Source: an uncultured Bacilli bacterium (GTDB lineage: Bacteria > Bacillota_I > Bacilli_A > RFN20 > CAG-826). Taken from it: a stretch of 35,630 nt of DNA. Made by a program: the position numbers and the translations under genes. A model generated the notes under the pieces. It was not told the origin of the DNA. It saw nothing but the letters and a program-made list of their open reading frames with translations, and searched no databases. The stretch spans positions 1-35,630 of the forward strand of contig CAKPBC010000011.1 in the NCBI GenBank assembly GCA_934140155.1, written 5' to 3'. Shown piece after piece: positions 9,452-18,441 of the stretch; the first letter of the stretch is position 1, and every line of letters starts with the position of its first letter.

Positions 9452-10057
9452 ATGATTTACGCATACATTCGCGTATCAACAAAGCAACAAAATATTGATA
9501 GACAATACGAAGAAATTAAAGCATTAAATATTGATGATAAATACATTTATATTGATAAAGAATCAGGAAAAGATTTTGATAGAACAAAGTATCAAAAATT
9601 AATCAAAAAACTAAAAAAAGACGACTTATTGATAATAAAATCAATAGATCGTCTTGGTAGAAATTATCAAATGATATTAGAAGAATGGTCTAGAATTACT
9701 AAAACTATAGGCGCAGATATAAAAGTATTAGATATGCCATTATTAGATACAAGAATTGAAGGTAAAAACTTAGTAGGAAAATTTATATCAGATATTGTTT
9801 TACAAGTATTATCTTTTGTAGCAGAAAATGAGCGAATAAATATCAAACAAAGGCAAGCTGAAGGAATTAGAATTGCCAAAGAAAAAGGTGTTAAGTTTGG
9901 TAGGCCAAAAGTAAAACTACCAGTTAACACCAATGAAATTTTAAATAAATATATTAATAAAGAGCTAAAACATGATGAAGCAACAAAACTAATTGGAGTA
10001 TCAAGAGGAACATTTTTTAGTTTAGTCAAGGAAAGAAAATTAATTAAAGAATCTTAG
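9452..10057 (+). CDS. Serine recombinase (resolvase/invertase family), copy 2
   Basis: 201 residues, paralog of the gene at 83-685: the same catalytic region with Ser9 in IYAYIRVST, and the GRPK hinge. From about residue 160 the sequences part: this copy has HDEATKLIGVSRGTFFSLVK where copy 1 has a different HTH. ATG at 9452 is preceded by GAGGTGATTATT. An upstream in-frame start at 9245 would add 69 residues with no counterpart in the family or ribosome site, so I reject it. The gene diverges from mod. Both recombinases point the same way and bracket about 8.8 kb. Confidence 0.93.
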   Translation: MIYAYIRVSTKQQNIDRQYEEIKALNIDDKYIYIDKESGKDFDRTKYQKLIKKLKKDDLLIIKSIDRLGRNYQMILEEWSRITKTIGADIKVLDMPLLDTRIEGKNLVGKFISDIVLQVLSFVAENERINIKQRQAEGIRIAKEKGVKFGRPKVKLPVNTNEILNKYINKELKHDEATKLIGVSRGTFFSLVKERKLIKES

Positions 10058-10062
10058 TAACT

Positions 10063-10689
10063 TTATATCTTTGCTAATTTATCAATATCACTACTTAAAA
10101 TTATATCTAGATTGTTAAGTATTTTATCAATATTCCAGTCCCACCATTTGATTTTTTCAAGTACTTCTATTTGTTCACCCGTGAATCTTTTTCTAATCTC
10201 TTTAATGGGATTACCTGCAACAACGGTATAAGGTTTTACATTTTTACTTACCACCGAATTAGCGCCAATAATCGCGCCATCGCCAATATGAATACTTGGT
10301 AAAATTGTAACATTTTCACCAATCCATACATCATTACCTATTACTGTATCACCTTTATTAGGAAGTTCATTTAAATGCTTAGTGTTAATTTTATTGCTAT
10401 CATTTAAAATCGCAGTAAAAGGATATGTAGAGATTGCGTTAAAATTATGATTTGCAGCGTTCATTAAAAATTTAATATTCTCACCAAGTGAGCAAAACTT
10501 TCCAATTATTAATTTATCTTTTAAAAACTCATAATGATAAGTGATACAATCTTTTTCAAAATCATGTGGATCTTTGGTTGTATTATAATAAGTGTAATCA
10601 CCAACGATTACATTCTTACCATTAACAACATTTTTAATGTAGCAAATATTTTTTTAACTTTTATTTGGATATAATTCATCTTTGTTCAT
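10063..10689 (-). pseudogene. Vat/CatB-like xenobiotic acetyltransferase, interrupted by TAA at codon 12
   Basis: The region translates as a 208-residue hexapeptide-repeat acetyltransferase of the Vat/CatB group, which acetylate streptogramin A or chloramphenicol. Seen in order: ELYPNK near the start, GDYTYYN, HYEF, IIGKFCSLGENIKFLMNAANH (catalytic His region), ISTYPF, GNDVWIGENVTILP, IGANSVVSKNV and a C-terminal WWDW. The frame is open except for TAA at 10654-10656 (codon 12). The upstream ATG at 10689 has an AAAGGTTAATTT site. The first usable ATG after the stop (10464) starts past the N-terminal third, so the 133-residue remainder is unlikely to work. Read-through, reinitiation or a sequencing error are alternatives. 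Confidence 0.82.
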
Positions 10690-10746
10690 ATGAAATTAAC
10701 CTTTCGATTAATTATATCATTATTGAATGTAGACTTCCAAATTTCA

Positions 10747-10785
10747 TTAAAATTTCACTATTTTTTCACTATTTTTTCATTATTC
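10747..10785. repeat. 11-bp T-tract repeats
   Basis: Two to three copies of CACTATTTTTT, grading into CATTATT, lie between the acetyltransferase remnant and the MATE gene. They resemble in style the 10-bp array at 713-762 but differ in unit. No function is assigned. Confidence 0.5.
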
Positions 10786-10821
10786 ATTAAAAATAATGTT
10801 AAATTTTATTAATTAAATAAT

Positions 10822-12201
10822 TTAATTTTCCATTACATTAATGCACTTTTTGATGACTTTTTTTAATAAAATTATCGATATAACTGCAGTTAATAATTCT
10901 GCGATTGGAAAAGTCCACCAAACAATATTCATGACATTTGTAGATAAGGTAAATAAATAAGCAATAGGAAACACAAATATTACTAATCTTAATAAAGCGG
11001 TAAAAAGTGGCTTTAACGAATAACGTAATGCTTGAAACACTCCTTGCGACGCTACACTAAATCCCATAAATATATAGCCAAATGCGGCTATTCTAATTGC
11101 TTTTTCACATACATCAATAAGTTCTAATGATGAAGTATTTGATAGGGCAAATAGTTTTGCTAAAGGGCGCGCTATTATTTCAAATAATATCGTAATAACA
11201 AGTGAAACAATTAAAGTATCAATTATGCCATATTTAATACTTTCTTTTGAACGTGCTTTATTGCCAAATCCATAATTAAAAGATAACACTGTAATAACCG
11301 TATTTGATAAACCAAAGCAAGAAAACAAAGCGATTTGTTGAATTTTATAATATATTCCAAATGCTCCTACTAAAATTGTCGTATTCGCATTTGCTAATCC
11401 TAATATAGCGTTCATGCCCGCCATCATAACCGATAATAGTCCTTGCATTAAAGCTGCTGATAAACCAATTTTATATATTTCTTTAATAATACTCCAATTA
11501 GGTTTTAGATATTTTAAATTTCCACTTATTTCTTTGTTTTTTAAATAATGAAAAAGCATCGCAATAATTAAAGAAACAAATTGTCCAAGTACTGTGGCTA
11601 AAGCCGCTCCTTCTACACCCATATTAAGTGGATAAATAAAAATATAATCAAAAACAATATTAATAACTGCACCTGATATTTGAGCAATTGTCGATAATAA
11701 AGTATTTCCAGTTGCTTGTAAAAATCTTTCATAAATAGTAAAGCCAATCGAACCAAACGATAATGATCCACAAATTGCTAAGTAACTTGCTCCCATTTGA
11801 ATTACTTCTTTGTCACTAGTAAATAAAGATATAAACCATTTAGATAAGAATAATCCAAAAATCAAAAAGAATATAAATATTATCAAACTAATAAATATCC
11901 CATTTCCAGCAATAATATTTACTTTTTCTTTATTTTTTTCACCTAAACTTTTTGATAATAAGGCATTAATGCCAACACCAGTTCCTACGCCAATTGCAAT
12001 CATTAGAATTTGGATGGGAAATGCATATGTTAATGCCTCATTTGCAATAGCGCCACTTCCTTCCATATTAGCGACAAATACACTATCAATTACATTATAT
12101 AACGCTTGTAAAACCATTGAAATAATCATTGGTAATCCTAACTGCCATATTAGTTTTCTAATAGGCGCTACAGCTAGTTTGTTTTGTTCAATATTTTCCA
12201 T
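10822..12201 (-). CDS. MATE family efflux transporter
   Basis: 459 residues, about twelve transmembrane segments, in the usual length range for MATE exporters, which move drugs or metabolites out in exchange for Na+ or H+. The opening PIRKLIWQLGLPMIISMVLQALYNVIDSVFV is the typical MATE N-terminus, with the two-fold repeat visible in the second half (KEIYKIGLSAALMQGLLS). It starts at ATG 12201 with GGGAGAATTATT upstream. A strong terminator just before it (12219-12261) separates it from the lipoprotein genes, so its promoter must lie in the short gap after that hairpin, or it depends on read-through. The substrate cannot be told. Confidence 0.95.
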   Translation of the reverse strand: MENIEQNKLAVAPIRKLIWQLGLPMIISMVLQALYNVIDSVFVANMEGSGAIANEALTYAFPIQILMIAIGVGTGVGINALLSKSLGEKNKEKVNIIAGNGIFISLIIFIFFLIFGLFLSKWFISLFTSDKEVIQMGASYLAICGSLSFGSIGFTIYERFLQATGNTLLSTIAQISGAVINIVFDYIFIYPLNMGVEGAALATVLGQFVSLIIAMLFHYLKNKEISGNLKYLKPNWSIIKEIYKIGLSAALMQGLLSVMMAGMNAILGLANANTTILVGAFGIYYKIQQIALFSCFGLSNTVITVLSFNYGFGNKARSKESIKYGIIDTLIVSLVITILFEIIARPLAKLFALSNTSSLELIDVCEKAIRIAAFGYIFMGFSVASQGVFQALRYSLKPLFTALLRLVIFVFPIAYLFTLSTNVMNIVWWTFPIAELLTAVISIILLKKVIKKCINVMEN

Positions 12202-12218
12202 AATAATTCTCCCTTACA

Positions 12219-12261
12219 ACAAAAAAATGTGCAAATCCCATTCAACTGGACTTACACATTT
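12219..12261 (-). terminator. Rho-independent terminator between lipoproteins and MATE gene
   Basis: On the minus strand a 14-bp stem (AAATGTGTAAGTCC with GGATTTGCACATTT, two G-T pairs) is followed by seven T. It ends the lipoprotein operon just upstream of the MATE start codon. An attenuator for the MATE gene is an alternative reading. Confidence 0.75.
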
Positions 12262-12326
12262 CGTTACGCGTTGTTAAAAAAATACTAGCACAATTTTTTT
12301 ATTGATGTAAGAAGAATTTGATTTTT

Positions 12327-13007
12327 TTATTTAATATTTGTAGGCATATCAATTGTGGTTGAGCCAAAGTTATCGATAGTATATGTTCCGCTTGTTGTTA
12401 CAAATGAAAAAACAACAGTTACTGAAAATCCAACAAAATTTAATTTACCATCTTCAAATCCTATTTTTATATTAGAAAAATCTGAATGAACTTTATTTTC
12501 GCCTTCACCAGTTTCAAAAGTATAAGAATCTAATTCATAGTATTTACTGCTAGAAATATATTGAAAATTAGAGTATTCGTCTTTAAAAGTTGTAAAAACA
12601 CAAAGATTTACCATATTAGCCGAAAATGCTTCTTCAGGATAATTATCTTTCTTCCATTCTCCACTTGATTGGAGCGTATATTGATAACATCCGGTGTCGC
12701 TTTTTACAAAAAGTATCGTTACATCTGCATTACCAGTAGTTTTCGCTTCCATCATTATCTTATCATTTGTAACATACGTATGCTCATCGCTTTTAACACC
12801 ATCATTAGTAGTTTCACATTTCATAGTAAAATTATTATTTTCTATAGTTAGATTTTCTTTCCATATAGCTTCAGTTACTTCATTTATTATGACATTTGAA
12901 GTCGAATTATTATTACTACTAGATAGACTATTACTCTCATCACAGCCACTTATTACAGTAGCCATTAATACTGCTAAGGCAGTTAACATAAGTTTTTTGT
13001 TTTGCAT
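12327..13007 (-). CDS. Lipoprotein (paralog of 13058-13699)
   Basis: 226 residues. Signal peptide MQNKKLMLTALAVLMATVISGC with lipobox ISGC (Cys22), so it is lipid-anchored outside the membrane. A Ser/Asn-rich linker follows, then a beta-rich domain with repeated short strands (TMKCETTNDG, TYVTNDKIMMEAKTT, GCYQYTLQSSGEWKK, NIKIGFEDGKLNFVGFSV). The alternation suggests a curved-sheet fold, but I do not recognise a named family. The first 20 residues equal those of the upstream paralog and the FEDGK/FENGK block is shared, so the two arose by tandem duplication. The genes lie 50 bp apart and are probably one transcript. Confidence 0.85.
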   Translation of the reverse strand: MQNKKLMLTALAVLMATVISGCDESNSLSSSNNNSTSNVIINEVTEAIWKENLTIENNNFTMKCETTNDGVKSDEHTYVTNDKIMMEAKTTGNADVTILFVKSDTGCYQYTLQSSGEWKKDNYPEEAFSANMVNLCVFTTFKDEYSNFQYISSSKYYELDSYTFETGEGENKVHSDFSNIKIGFEDGKLNFVGFSVTVVFSFVTTSGTYTIDNFGSTTIDMPTNIK

Positions 13008-13057
13008 TTTTTTGTTTCCTTTGCTTTTTTATGTTATAAATATATGCAACTCAACTT

Positions 13058-13699
13058 CTACTTTAATTCTGGTAATTCAAAATCCGTTGTTCCAATATTT
13101 GAAATACTTGCACGCGCCGTTTCTAAAGTAAAACTTTGAAAAGTTACAATATAATCACACTTTATTAACTTTCCGTTTTCAAATCCTATGCTAATATTAG
13201 AAAAATCAATTTTTTCATTACTCTCATTAAATGTATAACTAAATTCATCTAATTCGTAAGTATTAGTACTCTCATTAAAATTAAACTGTGAATATTCGTC
13301 TTTAAAAAATGGAATGAAATGAAATTGATGTGCAACATATACATCAAAAGACACTGAAATTGTTCCATTTTGTATCCATTCACCATTATCATTGAGAGTA
13401 TAATCTTTGGCACTATTGTTGTCACATTTAATTGTATACAAAACACTATTATCTACTCTAACATTTTTTACCTTGTCATCACTAAAATAAATTGTGTTAA
13501 TATAAACAAAACTATCATTACTTAGTAACGACATTTCCATTGTATAATTAGTTGTGGATGATAAAACTTCTTTCCACTCTTTTTCATTTGCCATTGCATT
13601 TGAATTTGCACTAGTGGATAATGAATTACTGTCACAACTACTTATTACTGTAGCCATTAATACTGCTAAGGCAGTTAACATAAGTTTTTTATTTTGCAT
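13058..13699 (-). CDS. Lipoprotein (paralog of 12327-13007)
   Basis: 213 residues. Signal peptide with lipobox ISSC at Cys22, nearly the same as in the downstream paralog, then a Ser/Asn linker. The beta-rich domain follows the same plan: TMEMSLLSNDSF, YFSDDKVKNVRV, YTLNDNGEWIQNG, FKDEYSQFNFNES and ISIGFENGKLIKCDYIV. The mature domains have diverged far more than the signal peptides. A GAGGAAG ribosome site precedes ATG 13699. Surface-exposed, ligand unknown. Confidence 0.85.
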   Translation of the reverse strand: MQNKKLMLTALAVLMATVISSCDSNSLSTSANSNAMANEKEWKEVLSSTTNYTMEMSLLSNDSFVYINTIYFSDDKVKNVRVDNSVLYTIKCDNNSAKDYTLNDNGEWIQNGTISVSFDVYVAHQFHFIPFFKDEYSQFNFNESTNTYELDEFSYTFNESNEKIDFSNISIGFENGKLIKCDYIVTFQSFTLETARASISNIGTTDFELPELK

Positions 13700-13802
13700 T
13701 TTTTCTTCCTCATGTATTTATTTTACCACACTTCATAGAATAAGCAAATTTCAAAAAAACTATAGATTTATTTTTTCTAAAACGATGTACTTATAACAAC
13801 TA

Positions 13803-14762
13803 TTAATATTGCTCATCATTATTATAAATATCGTATACAGAAGATAAAGGAATTCCACCTTCAATATGATCAATCGTCATTGCAATCATTGGCGCTAAAG
13901 AAATAACTTTTACTTTTCCATTCATATCTTTTCTTAAAGGTATTGAATCTGTGCATAATATTTCATCAATTGTACCATCTAATAATCTTTCTTTAGCTGG
14001 ACCAGAAAATATTCCATGTACGCAAGCAACTCTTACCGATAATGCTCCATGTTCTTTTAATGCTTTAGCGGACTCCCAGCAACTTCCCGCTGTATCAATC
14101 ATATCATCAATTATTAAACAATTTTTACCCTTAACATCACCAACAACATTCATTACTTCAGAAATGTTTGGTTGCGGTCTTCTTTTATCAACAATAGCAA
14201 GAGGAGTATCAAGTCTTTCAGCAACTCGACGCGCTCTATTAACACCACCATGATCAGGAGAAACGACAACAACATTCTCAAGATGTTCTTTTTTATAATA
14301 GCTAGCAATTAATGGTATTGCTGTTAACTCATCAACCAAGCAAGAGAAAAATCCTTGAAGTTGTGGAGTATGCAAGTCAAAAGAAATTATACGATTAATA
14401 CCAGCAGTAACAAGCAAATCCGCAACTAACTTAGAAGTGATCGGTTGTCTAGGTTTATATTGTCGATCTTGGCGAGCATAGCCAAAATAAGGCACAATTA
14501 AATTAATCATTTTAGCACTTGATCTTTTTAAAGCATCAGCAAAAATTAGTATTTCAAAAAGGTTTTCTGTAACAGGTGAACAAGTTGATTGTAAAATATA
14601 GCAATTTTTATCTCTAACCGAATCTAATGGCTCACAAATTGTCTCTCCATCTGAAAAATGATTAACCGCGACCTTGCCAAGTTCAATACCAAGTCTATCA
14701 GCAACATCTTGTGTTAATTTTTTATTTGCACTTAAAGAAAATAATAAAGCATGTTCTAACAT
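13803..14762 (-). CDS. prs: Ribose-phosphate pyrophosphokinase (PRPP synthetase)
   Basis: 319 residues, the usual family length. It makes PRPP from ribose 5-phosphate and ATP for purine, pyrimidine, NAD, His and Trp synthesis in the cytoplasm. Clear motifs are FSDGE near residue 38, YFGYARQDRQ with the following KPRQPITSK flexible loop near residue 95-115, DLHTPQLQGFF (metal site), VVVSPDHGG near residue 165 and the PRPP-binding CLIIDDMIDTAGS near residue 215. ATG at 14762 is preceded by AGGAGGTTGAAGTAAT. Essential housekeeping gene; no sign of disruption. Confidence 0.98.
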   Translation of the reverse strand: MLEHALLFSLSANKKLTQDVADRLGIELGKVAVNHFSDGETICEPLDSVRDKNCYILQSTCSPVTENLFEILIFADALKRSSAKMINLIVPYFGYARQDRQYKPRQPITSKLVADLLVTAGINRIISFDLHTPQLQGFFSCLVDELTAIPLIASYYKKEHLENVVVVSPDHGGVNRARRVAERLDTPLAIVDKRRPQPNISEVMNVVGDVKGKNCLIIDDMIDTAGSCWESAKALKEHGALSVRVACVHGIFSGPAKERLLDGTIDEILCTDSIPLRKDMNGKVKVISLAPMIAMTIDHIEGGIPLSSVYDIYNNDEQY

Positions 14763-14848
14763 ATTACTTCAACCTCCTGATGCATTACTAAGGTTAATAA
14801 AAACATCAATCAAACAATTATAACAATTTACAATAAGTAATTCCATAA

Positions 14849-14896
14849 AAAAGATTTAACAAAAATATCAACAAAAGATTTAACAAAAATATCAAT
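14849..14896. repeat. Direct repeat, two copies of 24 bp
   Basis: AAAAGATTTAACAAAAATATC followed by AA is repeated twice in tandem between prs and the YjbR gene. Probably a small slippage duplication. Confidence 0.6.
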
Positions 14897-14921
14897 ATAA
14901 ACTATTTAAGGCGCTTCATCA

Positions 14922-15566
14922 TTATTTTGCTAGCAAATAACTTTTATTAATCAAATTAATAATACTTTCATCGCTCATTCTTTCATCAAGAATTAGGGTA
15001 AACCAATGTTTTTTGTTCATGTGATACCCTGGAAATATTATTTTATTATCAATAGAATTAATTGTGTCCTCATTACCTCTTAAATCAATAACATTAAGCA
15101 CTGTTTCTTTATTTATTTTTAATCTTTTTGCCTCTACTTTCATAAAAAGGCAATACCATTTTTTGTTATCTTTTCTTCTTATAATCGCATTAGTGGGATT
15201 TTTATCCCATAAATGCTCTAAAATATCATTATAGTTATGACATACATAATCAATTATTCTTTCTAATTGTGTTTTTTCTTTAATACTACATTTTAAAATA
15301 ATATCATTAATAATACTTTCATATTCAAGATTTACTAATTTTGAATATCCATATAAATTTAAAACATCAACAAGATTATATTCTTCATTAAATTCTTCAT
15401 CAATTAAATAACATTCTAATTCATTGTTTTTCAAATAGAAATGCGCTACGAAAGGATAATTTGGTAAAGACTTATAAAAAAAATAGTAATTATCATTTTT
15501 ATTAAATCCATAATTAATAAAAGCATTTAAATTTATTTTTCTTTTACTTAAATCAATAACACGCAT
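14922..15566 (-). CDS. MmcQ/YjbR family protein with N-terminal extension
   Basis: 214 residues. The C-terminal ~115 residues follow the MmcQ/YjbR pattern (CyaY-like, possibly DNA-binding): an early helix, WDKNPTNAIIRRKDNKKWYCLFM, VLNVIDLRG, FPGYHMNKKHWFTLIL and a last helix DESIINLINKSYLLA. The first ~90 residues form a separate Tyr/Phe-rich part beginning MRVIDLSKRKINLNAF, whose role I do not know. The start has GGTGAATTTTA upstream and lies 30 bp after the DegV stop, so the two genes are probably co-transcribed. Known biochemistry for the family is thin. Confidence 0.85.
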   Translation of the reverse strand: MRVIDLSKRKINLNAFINYGFNKNDNYYFFYKSLPNYPFVAHFYLKNNELECYLIDEEFNEEYNLVDVLNLYGYSKLVNLEYESIINDIILKCSIKEKTQLERIIDYVCHNYNDILEHLWDKNPTNAIIRRKDNKKWYCLFMKVEAKRLKINKETVLNVIDLRGNEDTINSIDNKIIFPGYHMNKKHWFTLILDERMSDESIINLINKSYLLAK

Positions 15567-15596
15567 TAAAATTCACCAACATTAATAATAAATTTA

Positions 15597-16466
15597 TTAA
15601 TCTAAATCCTTACATAACGCAATAGCTAAAGATCCTGGACCAATATGGCATGAAACAGATAAAGATAAATGATCTATATAATAGTCTTTGGCATTAGGAA
15701 TTTCTTTTTTGATTTCTTCTAAGAATATTTTTGCTTCTTCTTCATTATTAGAATGCGCAACAGCAACATGAATTTTAGAGTTATCATTGCCCAATCTATT
15801 TTTAATATCATTTTTAGCAGCGGATATCATCATTAACTTGCCAGCTTTCATACCACGACACTTTTTAAATGCATCAAGTTTTTTACCTTGAATTTGTAAT
15901 ACTGGCTTTATTCCAATTAAAGACCCAATTGCCGCTGCGGCTGGTGTGATTCTTCCACCTCTTTTTAAATATTTTAAATTTTGTACAGTAATATAAATCG
16001 AAGAATTTAAAGCATCATTTTCAAGAATGTTCTTTATTTCCGCTCCAGATTTACCTTCCTTAACTAGTCTTAAAGCATCATAAACTGATTGCCTTTGAGT
16101 GACAGAAATACGCATATTATTAACTATGTGTACCTTGCCTAAATATTCTTTTTCTTGTGAAAATGTAGTAGCGGTCTCACAAGTCATTGACAAACCTGAT
16201 GACATAGGAATTTGAACAATCTCATCATATTCTTTTAATAATCCATCCCATAAAGCGCATATTTCGCCAATGCTTGGTTGAGAAGTTGATATATTTTTTC
16301 CAGTAACTAACATTTGGTAAAATTCATCTTGTGAAAGAGATATTTCTTCGTAATAAGTTTTACCTTCAATAAAGAAAGGCATCGGTATGACTACTACACC
16401 GATTTTTTCTGCTTCTTCTTTTGAAATACCAGAATTAGAATCTGTAACAATAATAATTTTCGACAT
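15597..16466 (-). CDS. DegV family fatty-acid-binding protein
   Basis: 289 residues, normal for DegV/FakB proteins, which bind a fatty acid and present it to the fatty-acid kinase FakA for phospholipid synthesis. Visible signatures: IIVTDSNSGISKEEAEKIGV at the N-terminus, TSQPSIGE near residue 60, a stretch IPMSSGLSMTCETA near residue 83, LKRGGRITPAAAAIGSLIGIKP in the middle and HIGPGSLAIAL near the end. ATG at 16466 follows GGGGGATGAATT. No kinase partner lies in the window. Confidence 0.95.
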   Translation of the reverse strand: MSKIIIVTDSNSGISKEEAEKIGVVVIPMPFFIEGKTYYEEISLSQDEFYQMLVTGKNISTSQPSIGEICALWDGLLKEYDEIVQIPMSSGLSMTCETATTFSQEKEYLGKVHIVNNMRISVTQRQSVYDALRLVKEGKSGAEIKNILENDALNSSIYITVQNLKYLKRGGRITPAAAAIGSLIGIKPVLQIQGKKLDAFKKCRGMKAGKLMMISAAKNDIKNRLGNDNSKIHVAVAHSNNEEEAKIFLEEIKKEIPNAKDYYIDHLSLSVSCHIGPGSLAIALCKDLD

Positions 16467-16645
16467 AATTCATCCCCCGTAAAAACTATAAATATTATAG
16501 TTAAATATTTATAATCTAACAACAAAAAGTTTAAATATGTTGATTTTTTTTATTAGTTAAAGTTTTTTTAGCATTTCTATTTATAAAATCTATTACTACG
16601 CCATAGCATATTTTTTTGAGATAACTTGTAACTACACATCATATT

Positions 16646-16918
16646 TCATTTTTCTAAAGTTTTCTTTAAATCAGCCATACTACTATATCTAGGTGTTGAA
16701 GAATTTGTCACCATTTTTCTACCTTCATAAATCGCTGATGCAGTTATTTTATTTGGTATATCTAGTTTTAACTCAAAAGTAACACCATGTTCACAAATTA
16801 CAATTTTTAAAAATATATTTATGACAATTGTCATGTTTAGACCGAGTTCATTAAAAATTTCTTCCGCTTGTTTTTTTACTACTTTATCAATTCTAATATT
16901 TAATTTTATTGTTTTCAT
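16646..16918 (-). CDS. RelB/DinJ family antitoxin, no toxin partner seen
   Basis: 90 residues. The N-terminal ribbon-helix-helix KLNIRIDKVVKKQAEEIFNELGLNMTIVINIFLK matches the RelB/DinJ pattern, where this part binds the operator and the C-terminal tail wraps a RelE/YafQ toxin. The tail here (RKMVTNSSTPRYSSMADLKKTLEK) also looks family-like. ATG at 16918 follows GGAGG. Downstream, 16500-16640 holds no readable toxin gene on either strand, so the antitoxin stands alone. It ends in TGA, which argues for the standard code. Confidence 0.85.
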   Translation of the reverse strand: MKTIKLNIRIDKVVKKQAEEIFNELGLNMTIVINIFLKIVICEHGVTFELKLDIPNKITASAIYEGRKMVTNSSTPRYSSMADLKKTLEK

Positions 16919-17214
16919 ACATTATGCCTCCATCCTATTACATTATGGTGTTTGCTTTCTTTTTCTCGACATAATGCCATTACAATATGTATAATTTATA
17001 TGCAAATCAGCAAAATTAATAATTTGTTTATTCTAGATAATATTATGCAACAATTATTAATGCTTATACTGCACTCTATTGTTACTATTTCTAATTTTGC
17101 ACTACCATACACATTGCAAATCACACTATCTATAATGCAATTGTTACACAAAAAGCAATTATTTATAATTAAAGCAATAGAAAGGATTACATACTTTATG
17201 TAATAAGGTACATT

Positions 17215-18441
17215 ATGAAAAATATTATTGTTGGTCAATCTGGTGGTCCTACAAGTGTAATTAATTCATCATTGCTTGGTGTATTTAAAACCGCTAAAGA
17301 TATGAATGTAAGAAAAGTATATGGCATGGTACATGGAATAAAAGGATTTCTGGATGAAGACATAATTGACTTATCAGAGCAAATAAAAAATGATTTAGAT
17401 ATGGACTTATTAAAAAGAACTCCCTCTTCTTTTTTAGGATCTTGCCGATATAAACTTCCCGATATCGAAGGAAATGAAGATACATATAAAAAGATATTTG
17501 ATATTTTAAAAAAATACGAAATTTATGCTTTCTTTTATATTGGCGGTAATGATTCAATGGATACCATTAAGAAACTAACAGATTATGGAAATTCTATTAA
17601 TTCTCCTATAAGATTTATAGGCGTACCTAAAACAATTGATAACGATTTAGCTATTACCGATCATACTCCGGGTTATGGTAGCGCCGCTAAATATATTGCG
17701 GCAACAACAAAAGAAATAATCCGCGATGGATTAGTTTATGATTATCCTGTAGTTTCTATTATCGAGATTATGGGAAGAAATGCTGGCTGGTTAACCGCTG
17801 CTTCTGCTTTAGCAAAAGGTGAAGATTCCGAAGGTGTTGATATGATTTTCTTACCAGAAAAAGTATTTGATGTTGATTTATTTTTAGAAAAAACTGGTGA
17901 ATTATTAAAGCAAAATAGATCCATCGTTATCGCCGTTAGTGAAGGTATTAAAGTTAGTGACGGAAGATATGTGTGTGAACTTTTGGATCACGTTGAATAT
18001 GTCGATACATTTGGTCATAAACAATTATCTGGTACCGCTCGATATTTGGCATCACGCGTTGCTAGCAAGTTTAATGTTAAAACTAGGGCTATTGAACTGT
18101 CATCATTACAAAGATGTGCTGGTCATTTAACTTCACGTATTGATGTTACCGAAGCTTTTAACACTGGTGGTGCAGCAGTTAAAGCTGCCTTTAATGGATT
18201 AACTGGACATGTTATTACTTTAAAAAGAGTTAGTGATGACCCATATATGTGTATTACTGAACCTGCAGATGTTCATTTCATTGCCAATATTGAGAAAAAA
18301 GTTCCTCTTGAATGGATTAGTGATGATGGTGCATATGTAAAAGAAGAATTAATTCATTTTATAAGGCCGTTAATCCAAGCAGAAATAGAGCCTTTGTGGG
18401 TGGATGGACTTCCTCGTCACTTAAAATTAGAGCGCAAGTAA
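17215..18441 (+). CDS. Diphosphate-dependent 6-phosphofructokinase
   Basis: 408 residues. Phosphofructokinase that converts fructose 6-phosphate to fructose 1,6-bisphosphate. VGQSGGPTSVIN opens the fold, YIGGNDSMDT has Asp where ATP enzymes have Gly (GGDGS), and VPKTIDND has Lys where ATP enzymes have Gly; both replacements mark pyrophosphate use. EIMGRNAGWLTAASALAK is the substrate motif. The ribosome site is weak (AAGGT). With the PPi enzyme, the step is reversible and saves ATP, common in fermenting gut Firmicutes. Confidence 0.96.
   Translation: MKNIIVGQSGGPTSVINSSLLGVFKTAKDMNVRKVYGMVHGIKGFLDEDIIDLSEQIKNDLDMDLLKRTPSSFLGSCRYKLPDIEGNEDTYKKIFDILKKYEIYAFFYIGGNDSMDTIKKLTDYGNSINSPIRFIGVPKTIDNDLAITDHTPGYGSAAKYIAATTKEIIRDGLVYDYPVVSIIEIMGRNAGWLTAASALAKGEDSEGVDMIFLPEKVFDVDLFLEKTGELLKQNRSIVIAVSEGIKVSDGRYVCELLDHVEYVDTFGHKQLSGTARYLASRVASKFNVKTRAIELSSLQRCAGHLTSRIDVTEAFNTGGAAVKAAFNGLTGHVITLKRVSDDPYMCITEPADVHFIANIEKKVPLEWISDDGAYVKEELIHFIRPLIQAEIEPLWVDGLPRHLKLERK

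Noticed and set aside
16952..17238. Small hydrophobic frames of about 80 codons on both strands before the phosphofructokinase gene
   Set aside because: Low-complexity AT-rich translation without ribosome sites or family features.
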